This document shows positions 1 to 9,639 of a DNA stretch of 64,000 bases, one piece after another. Numbering within the stretch: the stretch's first letter is position 1; every line of letters begins with the position of its first letter. The position numbers and the translations under genes were made by a program. This DNA is from Opitutaceae bacterium TAV5 (GTDB lineage: Bacteria > Verrucomicrobiota > Verrucomicrobiia > Opitutales > Opitutaceae), in NCBI GenBank assembly GCA_000242935.3, contig CP007053.1, positions 1,116,001 through 1,180,000 of the forward strand, in the 5' to 3' direction. Under the pieces are notes generated by a model. That model did no database searches. It was not told the DNA's origin and was given only the letters and a program-made list of their open reading frames with translations.

Positions 1-761
1 CCTGTTTTCTCGACGCCACCCAGGCGCTGCACGGCGACCTCGGCCTGTGCAGCGAGGGCGACGTGGTCATCCTGCTGAGCAACAGCGGGCAATCCGACGA
101 GGTCATCCGGCTCGTCACCCTCCTGAAGCGGTTTGGCGTCGTGCTCGTGGCGTTTACCAGCAATCCGGATTCCGAACTCGCCCGCCATGCGCCGCTGCGT
201 CTCCTCTACCGGGTGCCGCGCGAGGCGTGCCCGCTGGGCATCGCGCCGACGGCGAGCACCACGGCGGCGCTCGCGCTCGGCGACGCCCTCGCGATGGTGT
301 TGCTCAAGGAGCGCGGCCTCACGCGCGACGATTTCGCGCGTTTCCATCCGGCCGGCAACCTCGGCCGCATCCTGCTGCTGCGCGTCAGCGACATCATGCG
401 CAGCGGCGACCGGCTGCCGACCGCGCCGGAGACGGTGACGCTCCAGGAAGCGATCCTGCGCATGACCAGGGCCAAGAGCGGCTCCATCGCGCTGCTCGCC
501 CCGAAGACCGGCAAGCTCGCCGGCATCCTCACCGACGGCGATTTTCGCCGCGCCGCGCTCACCGGGCCGGATTTCCTGACGCAGCCGGTCGGCACGTTCA
601 TGACGCGCTCGCCCAAGACGATCCGTGACGACGCGCTCGGCGTCGATGCCCTCCGCCTTTTCGAACAACACAAGATCGACGACCTGATTGTCGTCGACCG
701 GGCGGGTCGTCCGGTCGGCCTCGTTGACGGCCAGGATCTGCCAAAACTCAAAATTGTATGA
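1..761 (+). CDS. kdsD: Arabinose-5-phosphate isomerase, KpsF/GutQ/KdsD family, 5' truncated
   Basis: The frame is open from base 3, so the N-terminus lies before the window; about 252 residues remain of a family that usually has 320-330. The visible part starts inside the SIS sugar-isomerase domain (HGDLGLCSEGDVVILLSNSG, the phosphosugar-binding Ser/Gly loop) and ends in two CBS motifs (VSDIMRS..., VGTFMTRSPKTI...). Enzymes of this family interconvert ribulose-5-phosphate and arabinose-5-phosphate in the cytosol, the first step toward Kdo for lipopolysaccharide or capsule. The stop overlaps the next start (ATGA), so the two genes are probably translationally coupled. The assignment to Kdo synthesis rather than a catabolic GutQ role is inferred. 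Confidence 0.87.
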   Translation, partial: CFLDATQALHGDLGLCSEGDVVILLSNSGQSDEVIRLVTLLKRFGVVLVAFTSNPDSELARHAPLRLLYRVPREACPLGIAPTASTTAALALGDALAMVLLKERGLTRDDFARFHPAGNLGRILLLRVSDIMRSGDRLPTAPETVTLQEAILRMTRAKSGSIALLAPKTGKLAGILTDGDFRRAALTGPDFLTQPVGTFMTRSPKTIRDDALGVDALRLFEQHKIDDLIVVDRAGRPVGLVDGQDLPKLKIV

Positions 762-2074
762 GCGAAAAAACTACAGACAGCAGCGTCGGCAAGAGCGCCG
801 GCGGCAATGCCGCCCGCGTCTCTCCGGCACGGGTCGCAATTATCGGCATGGGCGGCTTCGCCGGTGTCCACCAGAACGCGCTGGTGAAGCTCGAGGAGCT
901 CGGCCAGGCGCGGCTCGTCGCCACCTGCGACCCGCGTCCCGAGGCCTTCGCGAACGAGCAGGAGCGCTGGCGTTTCGCGGCCCGCGGCGTGCGTGTTTTT
1001 GGCGATTACCGCGAGTTGCTCGATGCCTGCGGCGCGGAGCTCGACCTGATTGTCATCCCCACGCCGATCTCGCTCCACGCCGAGATGCACCGCGCCGCCG
1101 TCGAGCGCGGCATCCCCGTCTATCTCGAAAAACCGCCCTCCCTCGATCCCGCCGAGCTCGAGTCGATGATCGCCACCGATCGCGCCGCGAAAAAGGCCAC
1201 CCTGGTCGGCTTCAATTTCATCATCGAAAAACCCCGCGCCGCGCTCAAGCAGCGCATCCTCGCCGGCGAGTTCGGCGCGCTCACCGACGTGCGCCTCCTC
1301 GCGCAATGGCCGCGCACCGCCGCCTATTTTTCGCGCAACAACTGGGCCGCCCGCCTCCGCACGCCCGACGGCCGCCTGCTGCTCGACTCGTGTTTCGGCA
1401 ACGCCATGGCGCACTACGTGCACAACACCCTTTACTGGGCCGGCCCCGCCGCCGTGCTCGACTGGGCGCGGCTCGCGCAGGTGAAGGCCGAGCTTTACCG
1501 CGGCAACGAAATCGAGGGCACCGACACGTTTTTCACGCAGGCCGTCACGGCGACCGGCGCCACGATCCGCATCGCGCTCACGCATGCCTGCCCGGAGCCG
1601 CACATCCACCACGAGACCATCGTCCTCGAAAAAGCCCGCATCCGCTACGTAGTGGGTTCGCATTACGAAATCGTCCGGAACGACGGCCGCACCGAGCGCC
1701 AGACGCTCCCGCCCTTCGACACGCTGGTGGAGAACCACCTCGAATATTACCGTTACCTGCGCGGCGAGCTCGACCGCCCCGCGACGCGTCTGGAAGACAG
1801 CCGCGCCTTCGTGCATTTCAACGGTCTCTCGTATGTCGCAAGCGGCGAGATCACCACGATCCCGGCCGCGGCGCGGCATTTCGTGCGCAACGAGAAGGAC
1901 CAGCGCGACTATCTCAACGTGACCGGGCTGGCCGGCGCGATGCAGACCTTTCTCGACGAAGGCCGCTGGCCGAGCGAGACCTGCGGCTGGCCGCGGCAGC
2001 GTCCGGCCGCCGTGGTGGCGCCTTCGGACATCACCCGCCTCGGCGAGACGATCACGCGGATCACGGGCGCGTGA
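758..2074 (+). CDS. Gfo/Idh/MocA family oxidoreductase
   Basis: This 438-aa protein has an N-terminal Rossmann motif (VAIIGMGGFAGVH, residues ~27-38) and the family EKP motif (residues 124-126), whose Lys normally acts in catalysis. It is expected to be a cytosolic NAD(P)-dependent dehydrogenase acting on a sugar, inositol or sugar nucleotide; the substrate cannot be read from sequence. Its ATG overlaps the TGA of the preceding sugar-phosphate isomerase, which hints at a shared role in sugar or surface-glycan metabolism. The first ~22 residues are Ser/Gly/Ala rich and precede the Rossmann fold, but the overlap supports this start. Confidence 0.88.
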   Translation: MSEKTTDSSVGKSAGGNAARVSPARVAIIGMGGFAGVHQNALVKLEELGQARLVATCDPRPEAFANEQERWRFAARGVRVFGDYRELLDACGAELDLIVIPTPISLHAEMHRAAVERGIPVYLEKPPSLDPAELESMIATDRAAKKATLVGFNFIIEKPRAALKQRILAGEFGALTDVRLLAQWPRTAAYFSRNNWAARLRTPDGRLLLDSCFGNAMAHYVHNTLYWAGPAAVLDWARLAQVKAELYRGNEIEGTDTFFTQAVTATGATIRIALTHACPEPHIHHETIVLEKARIRYVVGSHYEIVRNDGRTERQTLPPFDTLVENHLEYYRYLRGELDRPATRLEDSRAFVHFNGLSYVASGEITTIPAAARHFVRNEKDQRDYLNVTGLAGAMQTFLDEGRWPSETCGWPRQRPAAVVAPSDITRLGETITRITGA

Positions 2075-2145
2075 AAAAACGCTGATATGCGCGGATCCCT
2101 CCCGCGCTTTTCAGGCTGAACAGACTCGAAACCGGGTGGCCGCTC

Positions 2146-2847
2146 TCAGCGCAGCGCCTCCCGCACCACCCACGCCGCGAAGCCGAGCAGGACCACGCCG
2201 AAGGCGCGCGGCAGCCAGCGTTGCGCCCGGGCCAGTTGCCTCGCCACCGGCGGAAACAGCAACGCCCACGTGATCAGCAACCACATGACGGCGCCGTGGA
2301 CGACGACCGTGACCGGCATGAGCACGCGCCACTGCCAGGCCGACTCCGCCGTCACGAACTGCGAGAACAGGCTCACGAAAAAAACGAACACCTTCACATT
2401 GGTGACGTTGCACAAAAACCCTTCCATGAATCCCGCCGCCGCCTGTTTGCGGTCGCGGTCGGCAGGGAGGTGCTGGCGGACGGCTGCTGCCGCCGCGACC
2501 GGCAGGGCGGCGGCGGATGCCGGCGCGTTTGCGTTTTGCCTGCCGCCCTCCTCCACCGTCACCGCATCCGCCGCCGGCCGGGCCAGCAAGGCTTTCAGCC
2601 CGATCCACGCCAGAAACAGGGCGCCGGCGAGCTGGATTGTCCGCAATACGAGGGCAGGCGCCACCGCCAGCCCGAGCGACAGCGCGGTCACCTGCAACCC
2701 GAGCCCGGCCGCGATGCCCCAGCCCGTGGCGAAAGCCCGTGCGCGCGAACCGCTCATGCTGTTCCTGACGATGAGAAAAAAGTCAGGCCCCGGACTCAGC
2801 AACCCGACCGTGAGGATGCCCAGAAGTGTAACCAGTTGAGGGAACAT
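2146..2847 (-). CDS. LysE/RhtB family amino-acid exporter
   Basis: The start MFPQLVTLLGILTVGLLSPG and the following PDFFLIVRNSM match the LysE/RhtB signature at the first membrane helix. The protein has several hydrophobic segments and would export amino acids or similar small molecules across the inner membrane. It is 233 aa, longer than the usual ~205, because of an Ala/Pro-rich hydrophilic insertion of about 40 residues between helices (around residues 75-120). The open frame runs further upstream, but those residues are translated hairpin-repeat DNA, so the ATG at 2847 is preferred. It points toward the preceding operon and shares no transcript with it. Confidence 0.85.
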   Translation of the reverse strand: MFPQLVTLLGILTVGLLSPGPDFFLIVRNSMSGSRARAFATGWGIAAGLGLQVTALSLGLAVAPALVLRTIQLAGALFLAWIGLKALLARPAADAVTVEEGGRQNANAPASAAALPVAAAAAVRQHLPADRDRKQAAAGFMEGFLCNVTNVKVFVFFVSLFSQFVTAESAWQWRVLMPVTVVVHGAVMWLLITWALLFPPVARQLARAQRWLPRAFGVVLLGFAAWVVREALR

Positions 2848-2960
2848 GGAAGCCGGCGAGCGAAGCATTTTTGCCAACGGCTGTCCAAACCGGATTCGGA
2901 CCGGAGGCGGGGCGAGGATGCCCCCCCCCTGCATTCCGCCTTTCTGCGGCGAAGCCACCC

Positions 2961-3024
2961 TGGAGTGCGGCAGTCCTCTGCCGCTTTTTTGGAGCGGAAA
3001 GCGGCAGAGGACTGCCGCACTCCA
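2961..3024. repeat. Perfect 27-bp inverted repeat (GCGGCAGTCCTCTGCCGC type)
   Basis: The left arm 2961-2987 and right arm 2998-3024 are exact reverse complements, separated by a 10-nt loop. Each arm contains an internal palindrome (GCGGCAG-TCCT-CTGCCGC), so the element can fold as one long hairpin or as two small ones. It lies between the divergent starts of the LysE and Uma2 genes and has no terminator-like T-tract past the stem. It looks like a dispersed REP-type element. Confidence 0.85.
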
Positions 3025-3118
3025 AGGCTGGCTTCGCCAGCATCCGGCGGGGCGGGAAGGGCGTGACCGGAAGACGCAACGGTTGCCATTCCGGAGGCGA
3101 GGCGCACAGTGGATAATC

Positions 3119-3841
3119 ATGGCCAAGCCGCCCGTCGCCACCGTTTTTGCCGTACCCGCTTCCACCCGCCGTCGTCAACGTTCCGCCGCGCCGCTCCGGT
3201 TTCCGGCGTCCGGCCGCACGCCGGCGCCGAAGGGCAACCCGCTCCTCGACTCGGCCCGCTTCCTCGACTGGCTCCAGCCCGGCATCCACGCCGACCTGAT
3301 CGGCGGCCACATTTTCAAGCGCTCCCCCGTCGCGCTCAACCACGCCCGCATTGTCAATTTTCTGGACAGCCTCCTGCACCAGTACATCGAGGAATTCGAA
3401 CTCGGTGAACTGCACCGCGAAACCGTCGCGGTGCGGCTCAGTCCGCGGGATACCTTTTTGCCTGATTTGTCGTATTTTACCCCGGAGCAGGTAGCCCGGC
3501 TGGGCGTCACCCATGCGGATTTTGCGCCCACGCTCGTGGTCGAGGTGCTCTCTCCGGCCACCGCCCGCCGCGACCGCGAGGCCAAGTTTTCCGCCTACGA
3601 GGCGCACGGCGTCCAGGAGTACTGGGTGATCGATCCCGACAAGGCCGACCACCATTTCTATCGCCGCGCCGGTGATCTTTTTGGCGAATACGCCACCGGC
3701 GATGACGGCCAGGATCGCATCGACGCCATGAGCATCCCCGGTTTCTGGCTGCGCCGCGAATGGCTCGCCCACGCCGCCCGGCTCCCGGCCGTGGCCCCCT
3801 GTCTCGCCGAGCTGCGCGCCGCCCGCAAGCGCCGCCGCTGA
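3119..3841 (+). CDS. Uma2-family (DUF820) PD-(D/E)XK nuclease-like protein
   Basis: The 240-aa product has the Uma2/DUF820 layout: an N-terminal basic Pro/Ala stretch, then LIGGHIF...NHARIV, and the nuclease-like core PDLSYF...[18 protein letters not shown]...Y...[10 protein letters not shown]. The Asp in PDLS, the Glu in VEVLSP and the Lys of REAK fit the PD-(D/E)XK catalytic set. Members are abundant in cyanobacteria and other bacteria with many paralogues; their true role is unknown, although they are annotated as restriction-like endonucleases. The open frame extends to 2846 through the hairpin repeat, and ATG 3119 is chosen because everything upstream is repeat DNA. It stands alone. Confidence 0.83.
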   Translation: MAKPPVATVFAVPASTRRRQRSAAPLRFPASGRTPAPKGNPLLDSARFLDWLQPGIHADLIGGHIFKRSPVALNHARIVNFLDSLLHQYIEEFELGELHRETVAVRLSPRDTFLPDLSYFTPEQVARLGVTHADFAPTLVVEVLSPATARRDREAKFSAYEAHGVQEYWVIDPDKADHHFYRRAGDLFGEYATGDDGQDRIDAMSIPGFWLRREWLAHAARLPAVAPCLAELRAARKRRR

Positions 3842-4026
3842 TCCGCCCTAATGCCGGGCTCAACCGCCGCTTATTTCCGCGGCCATTCCCCGCCGGCGCG
3901 AAAAAATGCCTGCCTCGCCCCGTCGTTTGCTGCCAGAGTGATCGACCATTGACCTTTCGCCGGGCGGCACGACCAAACCGCTGCCCGGTCGACCAACACA
4001 TCCATCAACGACCGATCCGCACGACC

Positions 4027-5700
<1,674 letters not shown>

Positions 5701-5726
5701 TAGCGACATCCCGAAACCTTCAGATT

Positions 5727-5800
5727 TTTACACCCAGGCCGCAAAGAACGCAAAGGATTGCTGATCCTGCTCTTCGCGTTCTTTGCGATCTTTGTGTAAA
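5727..5800. repeat. Intergenic inverted repeat, CGCAAAGAA type
   Basis: Arms 5727-5755 and 5772-5800 are 29 nt each and match as reverse complements at most positions. Each arm holds two 9-nt units (CGCAAAGAA, CGCAAAGGA) and ends in TTTACAC. It sits between the convergent fumarase and tRNA-dihydrouridine synthase genes. Confidence 0.8.
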
Positions 5801-5876
5801 GTCAAAAATATCCGGGACACCGGTATGACGTTCGCAATTACAGGGTGCCGTTCCTTGGGGTGAAACCGCCGGTCGT

Positions 5877-7008
5877 TCACCACCGCTCCACCGGCCCCTT
5901 CGGCACGGGAATCGCCTCGCGATCCGCCGCCGCCCCCGCCTCGCCGGGGGCGCGCATGAAGGATGCCGTCAGCGGTTCGAGCCGGAAACGCGGCAGCAAC
6001 TCGCCACGCTCGTCGCAAAACTGCGCGCGCCAGGCGGTGTACTCCGCGATCAGCGCCTCGAAACCGGCGCGGGAGGTGAGCGTCAGGACTTTTTGTTTAA
6101 AAAACTTCGCCGGCCCGAACCGGCGCGCGTACCAGGGCGCCACGCGACGGAAAAGGCGGACGCCGTGTTCCTCGCCGTAAAATTCGCAATAACGTTCAAA
6201 ATGCCGGCGCATCACGCGCACGCGCTCTCCGAAGCCGGGCTCCGGAAGGAGTTCGCCGGTGCGCAGGAGGTGATCGGTGCGCCGGAAAATCCACGGATCG
6301 TAAAACGCCCCGCGCCCGACGCTCACACCGGCGCACCCGGTTTCGGCGATCATGTGGCGCGCGGCTTCGGGAGTCGTGATGTCGCCGTTGCCGATGACCG
6401 GCAGCCCCGGCACCGCTTCGACGACGGCGCGGATGCCGGCGAGATTGACCGTGCCGGAAAAGCCCTGCGCGCGGGTACGGCCGTGGACAAAAATCGCGGC
6501 AATGCCGACGTCGGCGAGCACGCGGGCGAGGTCGGGCGCGGTGAGGTTGTTGTCATCCCAGCCGAGGCGCATTTTTGCGGTGACCGGGATTCCCCCCCCT
6601 CCCCCCCCCGACCGCCTCGATCATGCCGCGCACCAGCGCGGCGGTTTTTTTGAGTTCGGTCATCATGGCGGAGCCGCCGCCGATGCTGACGACTTTTTTG
6701 ACGGGACATCCCATGTTGATGTCCACCGATTGCGCGCCCAGTTCCTTGCAGACGACGGCGGCGTCGCGCATTTCTTCCGGCACCGCGCCGAAGAGCTGGA
6801 TGGCGAGCGGCTGGTCGCCGGGCGCGGTGGCGACGAGGCGCATCGCGCCCTTGCTGCGCTCGAGGAGCGAACGGGCGTTGACGAGGTCGGTGGTGGCGAG
6901 GCCGAGCCCGCCGAGTTCGCGCACGGTGAGCCGCATCGGCAGGTTGGTGTAGCCGGCGAGCGGTGAAAGAAACAGATTGGACGACAGCGTGAGCGGCCCG
7001 ATGCGCAT
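5877..7008 (-). pseudogene. tRNA-dihydrouridine synthase, frameshifted in a G tract
   Basis: Two frames together give a complete Dus enzyme, which reduces uridine to dihydrouridine in tRNA using FMN. The N-terminal part (ATG 7008, MRIGPLTLSSNLFLSPLAGYT) carries the active-site DINMGCPVKK with the catalytic Cys and runs to ...RGMIEAVG. The remainder continues in another frame from IPVTAKMRLGWDD through GNGDI, GVSVGRGAFYDPWIF to the stop at 5877. The switch lies in a homopolymer (C8-T-C9 on the plus strand, 6592-6609), where one base added or lost restores a single ~375-aa protein. A sequencing error, a true mutation or slippage-based phase variation are all possible. No other part of the gene is damaged. 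Confidence 0.85.
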
Positions 7009-7084
7009 GGGCAGGAGAGTGGGCGGGAAACAGGCGGTTGTGCAACCTGGCGTTCCCGGGAAACTCGTGCCAGGCTGGCAGGCA

Positions 7085-7555
7085 ATGGCTTCCGGTTCCA
7101 GACCCACAAACGCTCCCGCCACCGCGCCAGTCCTGCTCTTCGACGGCGAGTGCGGGCTGTGTGTGGCGCTGATGCGGTTTCTCCTGAAGCGGAGCAGGCG
7201 CCTGCACGCCGCGCCGTTGCAGGGGCCGACGGCCCGGGAGCTTTGCCGGCGCGCGGGGCTGCCCGCTCCGGCCACCCCGCAAGACTTCGATTCACTGGTT
7301 CTCATTTACGACCGGCAACACCCGGAAGCCGGTCACGCGCTGCGGACCGATGGCGTGGTGGCGTTGTCACGGTTGCTCGGTCCGGGCTGGCGCGCCGCCG
7401 GCACCGCGCTCGGCTGGCTGCCGGGCGGATGGCGCGACGCCGGCTACCGCGTGGTGGCCCGTTTCCGGAAAAAACTGTGGGGCTCCCCTCGCCTCCCGCT
7501 CCCGGATGCGCGGACCGGCCAGCCGCCGGCGTGGGCGGAGCGGCTTTTGCCATGA
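7085..7555 (+). CDS. DCC-family (DUF393) thiol-disulfide oxidoreductase-like protein
   Basis: The 156-aa protein has the family hallmark DGECGLCVALMRFLLKR near residues 20-36, a thioredoxin-like CxxC variant, followed by SLVLIYD and DGVVALSRLLGPGW. DCC proteins are small predicted oxidoreductases whose substrate is unknown. ATG 7085 gives a short lead before the motif; the longer frame would start upstream inside the divergent dihydrouridine synthase gene. The N-terminus lies 76 bp from that gene's start, so the two may share a promoter region. Confidence 0.8.
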   Translation: MASGSRPTNAPATAPVLLFDGECGLCVALMRFLLKRSRRLHAAPLQGPTARELCRRAGLPAPATPQDFDSLVLIYDRQHPEAGHALRTDGVVALSRLLGPGWRAAGTALGWLPGGWRDAGYRVVARFRKKLWGSPRLPLPDARTGQPPAWAERLLP

Positions 7556-7677
7556 ACGGGCCGGGAATCCGCAGCCGAAAGCACGCAGGATCTCCCGGCC
7601 CGACGATGCTTCCACCGCAAAAAATCCGCAATCAGGCGTGAAATCGGCGGTGCTCTCGTTCTAGTGTGGTCCCCTTC

Positions 7678-9639
7678 ATGCATCCTTCCCCGACGCCGCC
7701 CTCACCCGCGACGCGCCTGACCAATGGCGTACTCGTCCGGCGGTTGTTCAATCTGGCCTGGCGTTACCGGAAGCAGTGCCTCCAGGTGCTGTCGCTCCAG
7801 CTCGTGTTGCTGACACTCGGTCTGAGCGGACTTTCGCTCACTGGCATGGGCATCGACTACATCCGCCACGTCGTCTCGCCCGTCGGGCCGGACGGCGCGC
7901 ACGCCGTGCCGATGCCGGAGATGAAATACATCCCTGCGCTGCCCGAGGAGGCGCGGCCCATCCTCGTGCTGCTCGCCATCGCCGGCACCATCCTCGGGTT
8001 CGCCGCCGTGCGCTCGTCGCTCAACTACGCCTACACGGTGGCGATCAACCGCCTCGTGCAACAACGCCTCGTCGTCGACCTGCGCGCGGAAATCTACGAA
8101 AAACTGCAACGCCTCTCGTTCCGCTTCTTCGACGCCAACACGACCGGGTCGGTCATCACCCGGGTCACCGGCGACGTGCAGGCCGTGCGCATGTTTGTCG
8201 ACCAGGTCATGATCCAGAGCGTCATCATGATCGTGTCGCTCACGGTCTATATCATCTACATGACGCACCTGAGCGTGCCGCTGACGCTGCTCTGCCTGGG
8301 CACGACGCCGGTGCTGGCGATCATGTCGACAACCTTTTCGCGCATCATCCAGCCGCGCTACGCCCGCAACCGCACGCTGGTGGAGCGGCTCGTGCAGCGG
8401 TTCACGGAATCGATCCAGGGCATCCAGGTCATCAAGGCGTTCGGACGCGAGGAGGAGGACCGCGCCGCCTTCGAGAGCGCCAACCGCGAAGTGTACGACC
8501 AGCAACGCAGCATCTTTTTTCGCGTCAGCCTGTTCTCGCCGGCAGTGGGCCTCCTGACCCGCATCAACATCCTCGCGCTGCTCGGTTACGGCGGCTGGCT
8601 CGTGATCCAGGGCCGGCTGCCGCTCGGCACGGGGCTCGTCGTGTTTGCCGGGTTGCTCGAACAGTTTTCCGGCCAGGTCAACCAGGTGGCCACGCTCGTC
8701 AACAGCGTGCAACAGTCGCTCATCGGCGCGCGCCGTGTGTTCGAGATCATCGACTCGCCGGTCGAGGTGCAGAATATCCCCGACCCGATCCGCCGTCCGC
8801 GTCTGGAGGGCGACGTGCGGTTCGAGAACGTCTCCTTCAGCTACGTGGGCCGCGACGCCGTCCTCGACAACATCAGCCTGCACGCGGCGCCCGGGCACTG
8901 CATCGCCATCCTCGGCGCGACCGGCGCCGGCAAGAGTTCTCTGATGAGCCTCATCCCGCGCTTTTTCGACGTGACCGCCGGCCGCGTCCTCATCGACGGC
9001 ATCGACGTGCGCCGCCTCCACCTCGACGACCTGCGGCGCGGCATCGGCATCGTCTTCCAGGAAAGTTTTCTCTTCTCCAACACCGTCGCCGCCAACATCG
9101 CCTTCGGTCATCCCGACGCCACCCGCGAGCAGGTGGAGCGCGCCGCGCGCATCGCCGCCGCGCACGACTTCATCCTGGAGCTGCCGCAGGGTTACGACAC
9201 CATCCTCGGCGAAGGCGGCAACAGCCTCTCCGGCGGCCAGCGCCAGCGCCTCGCCCTCGCCCGCGCCATCCTCCTGGAGCCCGCCATCCTGCTCCTCGAC
9301 GACCCCACCGCCGCCATCGACGCGCAGACCGAGCACGAGATTTTCGAGGCCCTGCAAAACGCCATCGCCGGCCGCACCACCTTCATCGTCGCCCACCGCG
9401 TGAGCACCCTGCGCCGGGCCGACGAGATCATCGTGCTGGAGCGCGGCCGCATCGTGCAACGCGGCTCGCACGAACAACTCCTCCGCCAGGCCGGCGCCTA
9501 CCGCCGCGTGGCCGCGCTGCAACTCGTGGACGGCGCGAAGCTCGACGCCGCGCCGGTGTTTCCCGAGGCCTCGCTGCAATCAACCGCCAACCTGCCGCCG
9601 CCCGTCGCGCCGACGATACGGAAGGAGGACAAGGCATGA
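7678..9639 (+). CDS. ABC transporter, fused permease-ATPase (half-exporter with degenerate Walker B)
   Basis: This 653-aa half-transporter has six predicted membrane helices followed by a nucleotide-binding domain: Walker A GATGAGKS near residue 413, signature LSGGQRQR near 517, Walker [13 protein letters not shown] near 537 and the H-loop IVAHRVSTL. The catalytic Glu that normally follows the Walker B Asp is Asp here (DD instead of DE), as in the degenerate half of heterodimeric exporters. The stop overlaps the start of the next ABC gene (ATGA), so the two products probably pair in the inner membrane. A GTG at 7666 is an alternative start; the ATG at 7678 is preferred. The exported substrate is unknown. 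Confidence 0.93.
   Translation: MHPSPTPPSPATRLTNGVLVRRLFNLAWRYRKQCLQVLSLQLVLLTLGLSGLSLTGMGIDYIRHVVSPVGPDGAHAVPMPEMKYIPALPEEARPILVLLAIAGTILGFAAVRSSLNYAYTVAINRLVQQRLVVDLRAEIYEKLQRLSFRFFDANTTGSVITRVTGDVQAVRMFVDQVMIQSVIMIVSLTVYIIYMTHLSVPLTLLCLGTTPVLAIMSTTFSRIIQPRYARNRTLVERLVQRFTESIQGIQVIKAFGREEEDRAAFESANREVYDQQRSIFFRVSLFSPAVGLLTRINILALLGYGGWLVIQGRLPLGTGLVVFAGLLEQFSGQVNQVATLVNSVQQSLIGARRVFEIIDSPVEVQNIPDPIRRPRLEGDVRFENVSFSYVGRDAVLDNISLHAAPGHCIAILGATGAGKSSLMSLIPRFFDVTAGRVLIDGIDVRRLHLDDLRRGIGIVFQESFLFSNTVAANIAFGHPDATREQVERAARIAAAHDFILELPQGYDTILGEGGNSLSGGQRQRLALARAILLEPAILLLDDPTAAIDAQTEHEIFEALQNAIAGRTTFIVAHRVSTLRRADEIIVLERGRIVQRGSHEQLLRQAGAYRRVAALQLVDGAKLDAAPVFPEASLQSTANLPPPVAPTIRKEDKA

Noticed and set aside
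206-1879. 557-aa minus-strand frame opposite the isomerase and oxidoreductase genes
   Set aside because: It is antisense to two genes with clear family motifs; its composition (Arg/Gly/Val rich, no motifs) is the usual shadow of GC-rich coding DNA.
7666-7677. GTG at 7666 as start of the first ABC gene
   Set aside because: It adds only four residues; the ATG at 7678 is the simpler choice, though this cannot be settled by eye.
7702-9579. 625-aa minus-strand frame opposite the first ABC gene
   Set aside because: Shadow; Asp/His/Arg-rich, no recognisable domain.
7776-9635. Long plus-strand frame running into the second ABC gene and giving a 1288-aa product
   Set aside because: The part before 9636 is an alternative frame of the first ABC gene and is Arg/Pro rich; the real start is the ATG at 9636.
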